Assembly: GCF_000327385.1 (NCBI RefSeq)
Contig: NW_008708400.1
Location: 6,987,105 to 7,051,104 of the forward strand
From: Lottia gigantea
Taxonomy: Eukaryota; Mollusca; Gastropoda; Lottiidae
DNA length: 64,000 nucleotides
Reading direction: 5' to 3'
The translations under genes and the position numbers were made by a program. This document shows positions 45,833 to 61,567 of the stretch, one piece after another (positions within the stretch are counted from its first letter, which is position 1; each line of letters begins with the position of its first letter). Under the pieces are notes generated by a model. That model was not told where the DNA came from and did not search any database. It saw only the letters and a list, made by a program, of their open reading frames with translations.

Positions 45833-47520
45833 ATGGCAGATATAGTGATTTCATTTAGATCTGTGAATGAATTATTAGATTGTTATATTTTCACCAAAGA
45901 ATTATCAAAAGTCGACTTTGATTCAGTTGTTCAAGTTATTTTTAACTTTGAACATTTTGATTATGAAGGAACTTCATCATGTGAAGGCTGTCAGTCATTT
46001 CAGAGTCGTTCACGGCAACAATTAATAGCCAATCATGTTCATTGTGAATGGTGGAATGTGGAAGAGGAGGAGTTTAGGACTCCCCATGAAATTAAAACTA
46101 TCCAATCAGTGTTCTCCTCTAATATATTTATTGTTGAAGAAGCAAATCTTTTGTTTTTGTGTTTGAACGCAATGAAAAAATGTGTTTTACTGATGGATGC
46201 GCATTTGGCAGCTATTGTGTCAAGGTATTTAAATAAGGATAGAAAATTTCGAAAAGGATTTTGGAAATTTTTACAAAAACACTTTGGGTTTATCTATGGA
46301 CCTGAATGCACTAAATGGACAGAATCATACAAGGGTTGTGGATATTTGAATGCAGATTATTGTGTTGATATTGTATCTGTTTGGCCGAAACAAAAAATAG
46401 ATTTTGCTTGGTATGTATAATAAATGGTTACTTTTACTACAGATGTCATATTTGTTTAGTTTAGTAGAATAAGTTAATAAGTCATTTACTACAGATATCA
46501 TATATTTTATGTCTAGTGATTTACTACAGACATCAAATATTTTAGTCTTAGAAGAATAAGTAATTTAGTGATTTACTACAAACATCATATATTTTAGGTT
46601 TAGAGGAATAAGCAATTTAGTGATAAATTACAGACATCATATATGTTAGGTTTAGTAGAATAATGTTTTTAGTAATTTACTATAGATATCATATATTTTA
46701 GGTTTAGCAGAATAAATTATTTAGTACGGAAAAGATGTGAACTAGAAGAGAATATGGCCTGGTTATCAACACTTGGTGGTGGTTATTCTTCATTAGGAGA
46801 CTATTTTACTTATTGTGTAAGTCTTTAAAGAAATACTCTTCATATCTCTTCTGCATATGCAGTCCTGCTTGTTATATGCTGTTGTAGCATGCTTATGAAT
46901 GTATTGTATGTACTTGTTGTACCCTGTGTTTTACTATTAGAACTTTATCATTTTCAGGCCAAAAAAGCTGGTAAAATTTCTAAATATCAACTGAAACTGG
47001 CTATAGAAATGTCCGACCCAATCATGGCTTCAAAATGTCGAGTTTTCTGGGCCCAGAGTTTGTTACAGCAGGGACATTTAAAACTAGTAAAGAAGATTGT
47101 TTGGTAAGGTTTTAACTTATGTTTATTTTCAAAGTCAAAGAAAGCTTCAAATGATATAAAGAGGATTATAAAATTGCGAGTCAAGGCATGTACACGCATG
47201 ACTTCCTTAAGCTTAATTCCAAGATTGATATCTACAGATTCAATAGTCGATCTTGTATTTTGTCTATGAATTTCTATAAATTATGGTTCAAAAGATTTAA
47301 TCCTAAGATCTTTACATAAAAATGTATCTTTTTTAAATATTTCAGGAATGTGTATCAGTATGCTAAACATAATGGAATAAAAGATATGAGATTAGAGAAT
47401 ATGTGTCAGTCAGTGTGGAATCGTCTTAAATATCTTTATAAATATCATCATAAACCAAACAAGCTACAGACCATTCAAAGTTTTCAAGAAAAAAATGGTT
47501 GTTTGACTAAAATATTGTGA
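45833..47520 (+). CDS. Conserved animal protein of unknown function (DUF4807-like?)
   Basis: Exons 45833-46410, 46702-46816, 46958-47103 and 47346-47520 splice in phase to 337 residues. There is no signal peptide or membrane segment. Visible features are an N-terminal ADIVISFRSVNELLDCYIF, a Cys/His-containing EGCQSFQSRSRQQLIANHVH and ECTKWTESYKGCGYLNADYC, and a helical C-terminal half with MAWLSTLGGGYSSLGDYF, ARKAGK-like and MASKCRVFWAQSLLQQGHL. That half resembles a TPR-like bundle and recalls, from memory only, the uncharacterised F58A4.6/DUF4807 family. Regular codon use, matching splice phases and absence of breaks argue for a real, expressed gene. It is convergent with Ran. No function should be inferred from context. 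Confidence 0.75.
46432..46727 (+). repeat. 52-bp tandem repeat carrying the 3' splice site
   Basis: Units start at 46432, 46485, 46520, 46572, 46624 and 46676 (spacings 53, 35, 52, 52, 52). Each has TTTACTACAGA.ATCATATAT, TTTTAGGTTTAG.(A)GAATAA and a TTTAGTGA-like end. The last unit spans the real acceptor (AG at 46700-46701) and the first 26 bases of exon 2, so the intron consists almost wholly of duplicated intron-exon junctions. At least copies 4 and 5 keep TTAG|GTTTAG acceptor-like sites. Confidence 0.9.
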
Positions 47521-49184
47521 TTTGCCAGGAATAATTCCATGTGAAAGTATACGAGTATGTCTTCAGGTTTCAATATATATAGTGTTTATATGCATGTAAC
47601 TCTAGGAAAATAACCATGATAATTCTCTACCATAACAGTATTATTTAACATTGTTTACTATTTGTAGATGGTGATGAGAACCTTGTCTGTTGTGTATCCC
47701 TTTATACTGACTAAAAAGTTACCTATAGATTAAGGTTCCAATACTTGGCACTTTCTTTGATCAAACAATGCCAGGTATGATCAAATGGTTGATTAAAACA
47801 ACTAGACATGCAACTTTTTACTGTATTTTATAATGTCATACCAGTGATTCAAATTGCATGTGTTAAGTGCTGAACATATTTTCAAAGATTAGCAATGTTC
47901 CTGATGTATTTTGTTAATATTAAAATTGTTTATTACTTGAATGGTTTGGTCTTTTGCCGTCAAATTCATTCAGTGTATATCAAGTTTTTGATACTGAGAA
48001 AATACAATCTATTTTTTTTTTTTCGGCCATACTGAATCCAGAACGAGGCTCATTACATGACATACAAAGGTAACATGGTGTCACTGCAGTAAAACGCCAC
48101 CTTCTCCAATCCCACTTACTCATTTTCTTTTTTAAACGATTGATATTATCATGATGAGCAATGTCACATAGGCTATGTTCATTCATATGACATCACCTCC
48201 TTAACAATGGATGAGATAATTTGCTTTATGAACATCACTTTCAGTGTCAAGAATGAAATGAATGGAGTTTTACATCCTACTCTTCTGGTCTCAAGAATGA
48301 GGCAAGAGGTTTATTGTACAATTTTCAACAATCTGAGCTTAATTGGTGCACCAATTAACTTTTTCTAACGGTCCCCTAGCTGTTGATAGCCTGCAAAATC
48401 AGTGGATCTAGTGAATTCTAAAGTTTAGCCATTGCAATCTTGGATGTAAATTCTGATGCTTACATGGTGGACGTGCCTTTCTCTAAGAACCCTTTAACTT
48501 TGTTGGCACCTAAACATGACATTTCACAATATTTTTACAAGCAATTTCATCTAGGAAATATGGGCTCTGATCTGAATTTGTGAGAAAGCAGACAGGTCTG
48601 TAATGGTTAATTTTAACAGCTAATTTGAAATGTACAGGATTGAACTTTTATTTATAATTTTTAAATAGAATACACATCATTGAAAGGACAAGGACTCCAA
48701 ATAATATCTGATTCCTACAAAATTAGAGCTTGTTTACAAAATTAACAAAAAATATTATTTAACACTCAATTTTCATGATACAATGATTTACTTCTAACCA
48801 ATACACTGAATGCAGTGAATTCATTTCAATGCAGTCACAATACAATCTTTAACTGTATCAAAACAGAGACCTGGAGACACACAATTAATAAGCACTTTTA
48901 GTATGGATTTAAGAACATTTATAACACTTCCTAATGATCTCAACCCATTTCAAACGGGTTTTTATTTATACATGGTTCCTTTTTTAACGCACCTTAGAAC
49001 CGATTTTTATGTTAGCACAACTTCTCTCAAGTTATTGTCACAGCACTTGTATTGAGTTGATTTTGAAAATTCTTGAGATCAGAGTCACTTTAATTGCCCA
49101 TCCCTCAGCAAATTAGTCTCACTAGTTGAAAAGGATAGCCAAAATGTTCCGATAAAATTGTTCGTTAGTTGCCAAGGTTATAAT
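47521..49184. other. Convergent 3' region between the unknown gene and Ran
   Basis: No gene recognised. A minus-strand open frame at 47980-48186 is adjacent to a SINE-like block (GAATGAAATGAATGGAGTTT at 48250). The Ran 3' UTR should lie here. Confidence 0.4.
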
Positions 49185-51518
<2,334 letters not shown>

Positions 51519-52216
51519 AGTTGTGTCTTGTTAACGTTCTGATATCTTTATTCAAAATCAATTCTGAAAAATCAGATATTTGTTATGATCATTAAAAATT
51601 CAACATATGATTGAATCTTGCTTGGTGATCTCATAGGCCTACTGATATTGAATAAGTTTATAGATTTCACCACAGTCACAAGATTTTTTGTCCAGTTCTG
51701 ACTGCAATTTACTGGATGAACCCACATTATTCAACAATAACATTGTAAAATGATTCTAAAAATAGGGAATTAGTAGTCCATTAGCTCATTACCAAGAGAC
51801 CATGCAAGTTCTGAATGAATGGAAATTTCCATGGCCATGATCTGAATATATGAACCATTTTACAAATCGATTAAAAATAAAATTGCGATGTTATCATGGA
51901 CAATGCCTATTCCACAAAGGAGTAGGTTAATGGTCGTACATTCATTTACAATACATTTCCCCACCAACTAATAGCTATATAGATCTTACTCGTAATATTT
52001 CTCTTTAGAATATCACAAAATTAAATTGAAGCGAGAGAAAATTTCTTTGTTGTCATTTGTATTGAGTTATAATTAATCAAAGGAAATATGTTCTCAGTGA
52101 AATAATCATACAAAATAACAGTTCAATATCTCATCTATACAATTTATTCCATTATTTAATTCATTAAATGTGATAAATGGTCCGATTGAACCGGATTTAT
52201 TTCGCATGAAACTCAC

Positions 52217-52320
52217 CAATCTCTGTGCTTAGTGACAATATGGCGCTGAAGGAAGTAGTAAGGCAGTTCGAACCGGTTCAACTTTGTTCGCGCGCAATTT
52301 CATTGAACAACGAGTTGTGC
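52217..52320 (-). promoter_or_regulatory. Ran non-coding first exon and promoter
   Basis: On the minus strand AGAGATTG|GTGAGT at 52217/52216 is a good donor that can join the 5' UTR acceptor at 51563. GC-rich GCGCGCGAACAAAG lies just upstream. The palindrome GAACCGGTTC (52270-52279) contains AACCGGTT, the Grainyhead/CP2-family consensus. The exon's 5' end is inferred. Confidence 0.55.
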
Positions 52321-54752
52321 CCCTTGAATATGGAGAAATTAACTGTGGTCGTAATAATCTTATCTGATGACTAAATTACAATTTGTCATTTAATTGCGAT
52401 CTAGTAATATGCTCACTGGGTTAGTAATGACATTTTATGAATAGCAAAATATACTCATGTAGCCTATCATTAATGGAGGCTATAGAACAGGTGTGGAGTT
52501 TCATTATAGCATAGATAAACACTATATTGCTACTCCTTGTGGGATATAAAAAAAACTTTGGGATAATATTCTGACACACAATGTGAAAAAATTTCAGAAA
52601 AAATATAATATGGCTTACCTTCTGGCAAAATCATATAGAGCATGCATATACCAACTACGCTTTGCTCGGGTGTGTTCTAAAATTATTTATTTCCTGTGTT
52701 GTAACTGTGACTAATGATTTCTATTTTCACCCGAAAAGTCTTGCTTTGTTACTCCCTGAATCTGTAAATGGAAGATCTCATACGTTTACTATCGGTTTAG
52801 CCTAATCTATCGGAATGATTGTAGGAGCACATGGTAATAGATTGATTAACAATATTCATTTCGATCATAAAATATTAACTTATAGCCTAGTAGCCTACTG
52901 CATCCACCAAAACTATTTTATGATATACATATGATATACATTAGAAAAATTAAAACAGAACCTAAAAACCATGTTGTCACCTTGCATACGTGAAAGAGAT
53001 TGTAAATAGTATTTCTGACCTATTTATGAGCATCTTGGACATCAATTTTTGACAATCGCAAAAGCCCCTTTAAATAGCATTATAGCAGCATATGCGTCTT
53101 GCGATAGTGACATATTCATATACGGTTCGGCATTCCTATAATTACAGCTTTAGGAATCACAGATATCTGGCAAAAACTTTAAATAATGCATATATAGAAG
53201 TAATTGTTCTAGTAGGCCTACTCCTGATGATTTTATTTGAAAAGAAACCAGTTACTTATATATACTTACTGTGGTTCGTATACGTCACCGTATGTATATG
53301 ATTATACATAGACCTAAATCGACAATGGCACTAATGATGATAGTCTAATAAAACAGGACTTCGCTTTTTATTTTAAATGTTGAAAGGTGCTCGCTGTGGA
53401 TAAACAAAATCATAGCCTAATCATAATGAACGAAAAAAAATTCTGAAATATTAAAGAAAAGCGATTACTGACTACCTGGAAAATATAGACATATGAAAAT
53501 AAAAACACATTCAATTTATTATGTGGAATTTCGTCATCGTCGATGTCACGGATAAGTATATCATGTAAATTTTTGTTTTTAGAATAAGCTGTAACTAATT
53601 TTTTTTTTAAAAATAGTTGGGGATATATTTTGTAAATCTGAATAGTATCTTTTGATAATACCTGATGCTTTGCAAGAAATACTGTTAAATATAGCAACAA
53701 AATGGGATAATTTGAGTCATAGATTACTGTATGGTTAGTCCAGAAGTTGAAATAGTTTGTATGTAGTTGGTTTATCCAAAAGTTCTCCCTGTAGGCTTAA
53801 AGTCTGGAACTTTAAGGGTCGGTTTCAATTGATGTAACTTTCATTATAGTCTTCGAGGGAACGATTTATGAAGTTGAAATGATAATGTTAGAAAACAACT
53901 TTATAGCCCAGTCCAGGGAACGATTCAAATAGTTAGTGACATCTTCGGGCTATTACGAAATTTGATTTCCGAACGATTCCACCGACAAATTTTATTCAGA
54001 AAATATACATTTACATTAATCATACACTTACATTTTTTGTTTGGCTTACATTTATGACAACTATATAGACCTACACAAAAATTCAGAGAAACGTGGCCCC
54101 TCAGCGTATCTGAAAATGTTAACTAACAAATTTCAGCCGTTGATTTTTTAACGCCAAAACTATTTCAAAAGATTATGTAAAGTTCGTTATGCTTTTTGGT
54201 AGGTATAAAGTTTTTTGACGGAGTTTTAAATCCTACTTTTCTGCACATGTGCATGTGGGCTAATGAAAACGGCCTTTGATAATGGTAGGTGTAGGAAACC
54301 ACTGTACAGATTTAAATTTCTGGAAGGAAGCTGCCTACGTACCCTACATTTACATCTATAGACTTATAATTTCCCAAAACTATAGTAAATGAACTTTAAA
54401 TTTTGGCTACATTTAAGACCCGCTTTTCCACCGCTTTTAATTCTAAACAAAGTCTATCGTATTAAACATTATATGTTGTCTGAAACATCCATATCAGCAG
54501 GTGCCCGTTACACCCCTTTATAACAGATGGCGCTACGAGCAATATTATGCTACCGGAAATAGAATACACCAGGCTGATCATGCGCAATGCTATCCTAAAT
54601 ATACTCGATAATATTAAAATAGTATCGATTCACCGACAACTGTCATTTTTCCTTGTGTTTAAGTTAATTTTACCCTTTTTACATGGCCTAGAAAAATAAT
54701 TCCAGCCTTTTTGAATTTCTAGTCTGCCCAAGACTTGAGTTGAATGTGAAAA
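52321..54752. other. Spacer between Ran and syntaxin
   Basis: AT-rich. A fragment of the TTGTAAA MITE family is at 52995-53075 (AGAGATTGTAAATAG … AAAGCCCC), and a SINE-like GGAGTTTTAAATCCTACTTT block is at 54220. It presumably contains the syntaxin promoter near 54500-54750 (GGCGCTACG, GCCGGAAAT-like motifs on either strand). No other gene was seen. Confidence 0.4.
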
Positions 54753-57700
54753 ATGACGAAGGATCGTTTGGCAGCTTTGAAAGCGGTAGGTTTTATATGT
54801 CGTGAACTGCAGGTTTGGAAGCCCAACCCACTCCACTCAATCTGAAAATGTTATATTCATCCGTTCAAAGTCACTTTTCACTATATATTGTCTTTAGAGT
54901 TGCATATTTTACTATCCTGCTTATGTCTTTTATGTTTGCAAATCTGAAATTCTGTGATTTTGATTGATTCAAAGTTCATATAACTATGGTTCCATTTATA
55001 GTAGAAATCGTCTGTGAACTATTCCTGATACATGTCATGTCTCTTGATTGATGCTCAGATGCATTCTTAAATAGATGTGTATTTGTTTCATGGCTAAACT
55101 ATGAGCGTTTATGTTTTCATCCAATCAACTATCAAATTCTGTCCCTACCTTATTTTTTATATACCTGTCCTTTCATGAAAATCATTTATTGGCGTTTTTC
55201 GCACTCCCAGCAAAAAGCATTTCTATGAATAGAAAAGATAATGTTGATATTAATCAAAAGTTGATTTGATTAAACTATATGGTAAGATAATTGATTATGT
55301 AGTAGATGCAGTGTTATGCCTAATCCCTTTTAGAATACTTCTGTTAATAGGCTTTCAATTTCTTGGATTGGGTTATAAGTGTAAGGGAAGGCCTTCATTA
55401 TTGTCTTCGAAGCATTTTCGGTTTATATCAGTTTCCTTGAATAATACATAGTTAACAATCAGAAATATATATGATAATTGGCAAAGAGATGAGGTCAGTA
55501 TGTCAGATGCTGAATATCCATCAATTATTAATATAAATGTATACAAGGACGAATTAGTGCATGTGAAGAAAAGTAATGTCAATTAATGATTTTGTAATAT
55601 TTGATATCAACAGGGTATATTAATGCTGCAAACACAGGTTAAGGATATAAAATCGTTACAAACAGTTTGCTTTTTCATGGGGGGTTAAGTTTCCAATATA
55701 AGGATAGGTCCTATATAATAAGCATATATTGAGCATGATGAGTAAACTCAATACAGGTATAAATTTGAGGTTAATATCAGGCTCGCACATCTTTTGTAAA
55801 ATCAGTAAAATGTAAGTTACAATGTCTGTATTCATCAATTCATGTTAAGGAGATACACAGTGTGTTATCTAAAACCCATGGGGTGCTAATTATAATCATG
55901 TAAAGTTTCATTTCATAAAAGTAGAAGTGCTTCACATTTGGTAGTTCCATTGTGTTCGGTAATTTGGATGTTTAAGTATGATTTAAAAGATATTATAAGG
56001 AATTTTTTCTTGTGAGTCAGTTTGTATAAAGTGACATCATAAAACGCATAGTTTAGTGAAATTGCAAGACCTAAAGACGTATGACTGAAAATTGAATGGT
56101 ACAAATTGATGCAAATACTCTTAAAAAATGTTAGGAAACCCTCTTCTCCTAAGTTTATTAAACCTTCAATATGAAGCACTGGCTTTTGTTTGTGAAATTT
56201 AGCAGATGCTATAGAGTCTACCACTGTAGCTTATACACATACATCATGTTGTTATATTAGATGAATCATAATCTGTTTTTACCAATGATGTATAATATAA
56301 CACAGAGTGAATACAGTAACCTACTTTCTATGTGTTACCGGATTAGACCCACAATTTTTTGATCTGTAGATTGTGTAGTCATTGATCTTTACATATTTAG
56401 TTTTATTGGAGTTAACAAGTGCTTTTAGAAATTCATTGATACTTCGGGAAACATGCTTGAGCCACTTTGATGTGCTGGATTGTGATGTTAATTATCAGTA
56501 ATTCAGTCTGAAATAAAGATCTTGATGTCTTTCTGGAAAAAAAGGTTTTGAAGCCATTTCATTAAAAAAAGAATTCAAGTTTGATCTGTAGAATGTCTAC
56601 TGAGTAATGAAGGCTCATTAATCCAAGACACCTTAAGCCACTCTCTGATTGTTCTTGTCAACTCAGTACTGGTATTTTTTTGAGAGAGTACATAACCACA
56701 AATGATTCATTTCTTTTAACTGATGTTTAAAACTTAAATTGAATTGTACTTGAATTAAGGCTTATATTATCCTTGACCTATTCAAAATGGAAACTCCCTT
56801 TTAATGTCACGAATATAAACATTTAAGGAAATGAAATTGTAAGTACTGAGAAACTGATGTTATTGTTGAATTATTATTTTGAATTAATCGTCATCGCACA
56901 ATATTGGCTCAGGAAGGAAATAAGTTATCAATAACAATCATTACCAAATTTTGCCTATTTTGAGGTTTGCTTTGGAAACAAAATGTTTCCAAGTTTGATA
57001 AGAATTTGGAGTTCTAAGGTAGGATTATAGCAAGATAGTAAACAATATTGAATGAATAATTTATAATATAATAAGTAATGACATCATAATATGACCATTG
57101 TATGCACTTATGAATTGCAGAAGAACTATACATTGAGTTTCAAATTTGCTTTTCATTTATTTGTCAGAAAAAATGTTTGTAAATATGTTAAATTTGAATT
57201 GTAAAGGAATTGGCAGAAATAAGGAATATTTACCTAATCAATGACTACAGTTCTTTAGTTACGGTACAAAAACCAGATTTTTGTTGAGTCATTCTTATGT
57301 CTAATCAAATGCTTACAAATGTATTGAATCAAGAAAATTTTCCGCAGGAAATTTGAATTTTCTCCTACACAAAGACAAGGTCTTGAGATTTTCACACAAT
57401 TAGGAAAATATATTCTTATCTAAATTTTTTCTGTCTGAGTAAATGTGTAAGTAGAAGAGGAATTTAAATTGTAAAGCAGTTGAACTGTCTACAGTCTCAA
57501 GAGTAGAATATTGATTTTAAAACATTGTCAATGTTCTAATAAATATTTTTATGGGAAATAACATTTTAATTGATTATCCATATAGTTTATTGTTTTTAAA
57601 GATCTGATTTTTCTGGGAAATTGTCTAATATTTGCAGAAAATATTGATATTTTCTTTTACGTAAGAAAAGATTTTCTTGTCGCAGAACAGTGAGATCCTT

Positions 57701-60700
57701 TTAAGATGCCTTTTTTGAATACCATATGTTTTTGTTTTTGCACTGTCCTTTTTCTAATGTTATGTCACTGTTTTGATCTGACTTTGATGATACCGGTACT
57801 TAATTTGTGTATTGCGTGAACTCTAGAATTAGATCAATGTCAGAGATTACCGTTGAATCTAACTTGATGAAACTTGATTTTGTTACATCGATTGGCCATA
57901 TTATGAATTATGCGACAGTTTTTGTTTGAAAATCTTTGAAAATCTTTATTAAGTTCTGTAAGTAGATGATATTCAGTTAGTAGCCTGGAAACTAAGAATG
58001 TTGTGTCCCTTAAAAGAAACCATCAATAATTCAATGTAGTTTTATTTTTATAGCAATAAAGTTGTATTGAAGTAAAGAATCAAGATGACATATAGAATGA
58101 AAATGTAAATTGCTTATATCAGTACGGTATATCAAATGTTATTTGGTTGGTTTCAAATCCCGGTTGCATCAACCAGAAATAATATATGGCGTGAAAATTT
58201 AAAATTTCTCTTACTTAAAGGGACAAATACGCAATTTTTTTTTCACCAATCATACTTTTATCTCAGAAATAGGAAGAAATTTGAGCCTTCAAATACATGC
58301 CTGTCCAGAATTACCCATGTTTGAAAGATAAAAAGACCAGTATCCTTTTCTTGAGACACTGCCCTATAAAGAAGGTATCTATAGAAATAGGAAAAGAAAT
58401 GCCTAGTTTGAGATATTTTTCACATTTTGGTACAATTCTAATGCTTCTGGAGACTATTTACATTTATTCAAGACTCAAATCAACCCACCAAAATGGGACA
58501 TCTGTCCCTTTTAGCTTATATTATGGATTATTAAATTGCATACATGAGAACAATGCTACTGAATTTGAGGAAAATATGCTGATGTCAATATGTTATTATA
58601 TTTTCACCAAATTAAAATGAAATAGATTTTTTTATGTGTTTTTTAACCAACCCTATGATATTGAACTTGAAATAATAAAAGTTTAAAGCAACATCAATAG
58701 TACAATGTTAAGTTACTTTGTAACTGATATAACTTGATGACTAGATTAATATTTGATAAGTTAGAGTAAGGTTAACATGTTCTATCTATTCTTACTTTTA
58801 TTTGATCAATTTGTCTGATTTATCTCCCATGATTTAAATCATAGAAGTCTAGGAACTATAACGAAGTGGATACACAGGCTTCTGTTTTTGTTTAAAACAA
58901 AGATTTAAATTATAATATTCTATTAAGCTAAAGGGGCTAGTTCATAGACAAACTCTGTCCTCCCGTTATTTAGATCAGAATGATTGAAAATGTAGAAGTC
59001 CATTCAGTTTATAAGGTTCATAGACATAATCCACCCCTATTTATTTTTTATAAGAATGATTTAAATGGAAATTGTCTAATATGGTAGTGAGACTAGTGGG
59101 TAGACAAGCTACACCCCCATTTATTTACGTAAATAGTTTAAAGTTAAACTAATAGGTTTGTTTATAGACAGACTTTAGCTAATTATATTACTGTACTTAT
59201 CTGAATTAAAAATCAGCACCAAAATGCCCTAAGATTCAATACTGTACTTTGGAAGTTAGCATTTTAAAGTAAGTAATGCGTTCTCTAATCTTGACAGATT
59301 GATTTTTATGAACGTGATCCATGGTACAGAATTTACTTGCTATAGTGAAACATGGTAGAAATATAGGATAGTCTCATGACATGTAGAAACAATGGAAATC
59401 TTCCTCTGTGCTTTTAAAAAGTTTTAAGATGTTAAGTTTCATAAATATTAATATTTGTAAATTGTTGTGATAGAAATGTTGAATTCAGACCATCTGTTAT
59501 GATTATTTTTTAATGGTCTGATGTGATTATTGATAATTTCATCATATTGATTAATATAACAATCACAGTAATAGTATATCTATTATTCCTTTCAATAATT
59601 GATGCAATATATTGAGTACCAACTGTCCTTATAAAATATCTGTTTCACTCTACTCCCTTGTGGTAGAAGGGGTCGACAGATTACATCCAAATTAGCAAAT
59701 GACAGAGCTTTTTCATTGGCTTTAACAGTCAAAACAACAATCCTTTTTTCCTTTTTCCTGTTAATTAAATAAATGGAACGATACATCATGAAGTAACAAC
59801 ATTACTCTTCAGATATATTTTCACTTCCTTTGTAAAAATCCAACCGGCTACCTTGTTTTTGTTATTGAAGAAAATGTCCTTGTGTATTACAAGAATGGCA
59901 GTAGTCTAATAATTATATCTATTATAGAATAGAATAATTAATTAAGTGTATCAAAGATTACTGTTTCTATTAGGTGAACTTCACATGCTCCTGTGTGGGT
60001 TTTTGTTGAGGAAAAAGTCAGGTGTACTGCAGAGAGACTAGCTCCGACTACATGCAAATTGTTAGAATGAAAAAATGACTTTGTCAATCAGGTTGCCAAT
60101 ACAGTCCTAGATTTGTTTGTATAGCCTTTATTTAAAATGTGTGCTGAGTTATATCACAGTGCTGTATCTGTACTTCTACCACTTCTGAGCTGTACCTCTA
60201 GCCTAGTTGTTCAGAATGAGATGCAAAAGAGCTCAGTTTGCTCTTGCATTGATAAGGCCAGTGCATTCACACAGCTTTTTTGGCTTATCTGTTTCTGTTA
60301 ATCTTTTTCCCTGTACTCTCTTTCTTGTGAAACAGCTTAGTTGCTGAATAAAAAAGATCAAGTGTCTTGGGATGATCCCAGTTAAAAAATATATGTAGAT
60401 CATCTATTGTTTATTGAATAACTAATTAAATATAAGCATTGAATTCCAATTGTCCTTATCTCGAAATTTATCTATTCCCCCTTTACTTACTGTTAGTGTA
60501 TATACGGCCTTCATCTTTTCTATACACACAAGTAGAAAAGGTCTTACATGATGGCATTCAGGCATTGTAATAATTTGTCATAAATATATTTATTATTTCG
60601 TTAATTTGACTTTGATGAACATTTTCTTACCCCTCTCAGCGATTATTTTGTGTTACCTGTTTCATTATGTAAGATTTCATGACATAAGTCTTTATGTGAT

Positions 60701-61567
60701 AAATTTTGATTTTTTTTTCCAGGCCCAGAGTGATGATGATGATGAACATGAAGTGGCTGTCAATGTGGACAGTGGAGGATTCATGGATGAATTCTTTGAA
60801 CAGGTCAGTCAATTTGTTAAATCTTTTCCTGTGTCGTAGCCTTGAGACTGAGACCAGCACTCACATGAAAATAAGTTCATATTTAATATGTGTTCATTAA
60901 ACCCATTGCCATTATCCTTTGCTTAAATTTATTTATATTTAGTTCAAGGTATATATCCAAAACCTGGACCTCTCGTCGCGAAGTGCCAGGGCCTTGCTTT
61001 CTCTCAAATTCTTGGCATTGAAATGGTATATGATATTAAAATCATTTACAAAAGTTTAATTTTAAATGAGCATCATTATTATATCCTTTTTATTTTGACT
61101 TCATTGACACCAACTTTGATATCAGCATCATTAATATTGCTACTATGTTCTGTGTATTACAGGTGGAAGAGATCCGTGAGATGATAGATAGAATAGCGTA
61201 TAATGTAGATGAGGTTAAAAAGAAACATAGTGCTATCCTTTCAGCTCCTAATACAGATGATAGTAAGTATTATTTCAATGTGAAGTCACCCAATTCAAAG
61301 GCATTCCTATTTTGGAATTCAGCTGTCTATAGGACAGAGAGTTGTTTAGTTGTAACTCTTAAGCTTATCCATTGTCATCAGAATGGTGTTGATTATGAAA
61401 AGGGAGTTCCAATTGAGAAACAATTTTGAACTTCATACTCTTCATGACTCTTCACTGAATATAAGTGCATACAATTTTATTTTTTCATGCAGAAATGAAA
61501 GAAGAGCTGGATGATTTAATGTCAGAAATCAAAAAGAGTGCAAATAAAGTGAGGGCAAAATTAAAAG
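54753..61567 (+). CDS. STX1A: Syntaxin-1 (5' part; continues past the right edge)
   Basis: Plasma-membrane Qa-SNARE of neurotransmitter exocytosis. Exons seen: 54753-54785 ([11 protein letters not shown]), 60723-60803 ([27 protein letters not shown]), 61163-61262 ([33 protein letters not shown]) and 61493-61567 ([25 protein letters not shown]), 96 residues plus one base. Order and wording match the N-peptide and first helix (Ha) plus the start of Hb of the Habc domain; the [11 protein letters not shown] start is the invertebrate syntaxin-1A form, with the N-terminal Munc18-binding peptide. Intron 1 is 5.9 kb. The rest of Habc, the SNARE motif and the membrane anchor (about 190 residues) must lie beyond 64000; no further exon was found in 61568-64000. 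The symbol follows the vertebrate name. Confidence 0.95.
58215..58513 (+). mobile_element. MITE-like element, copy B, in syntaxin intron 1
   Basis: It starts TTAAAGGGACAAAT and ends ATCTGTCCCTTTTA, an imperfect ~14-bp inverted end. The interior is homologous to 1090-1378, far away on the window. The open frames at 58136-58620 are unrelated to any known protein. Confidence 0.75.
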
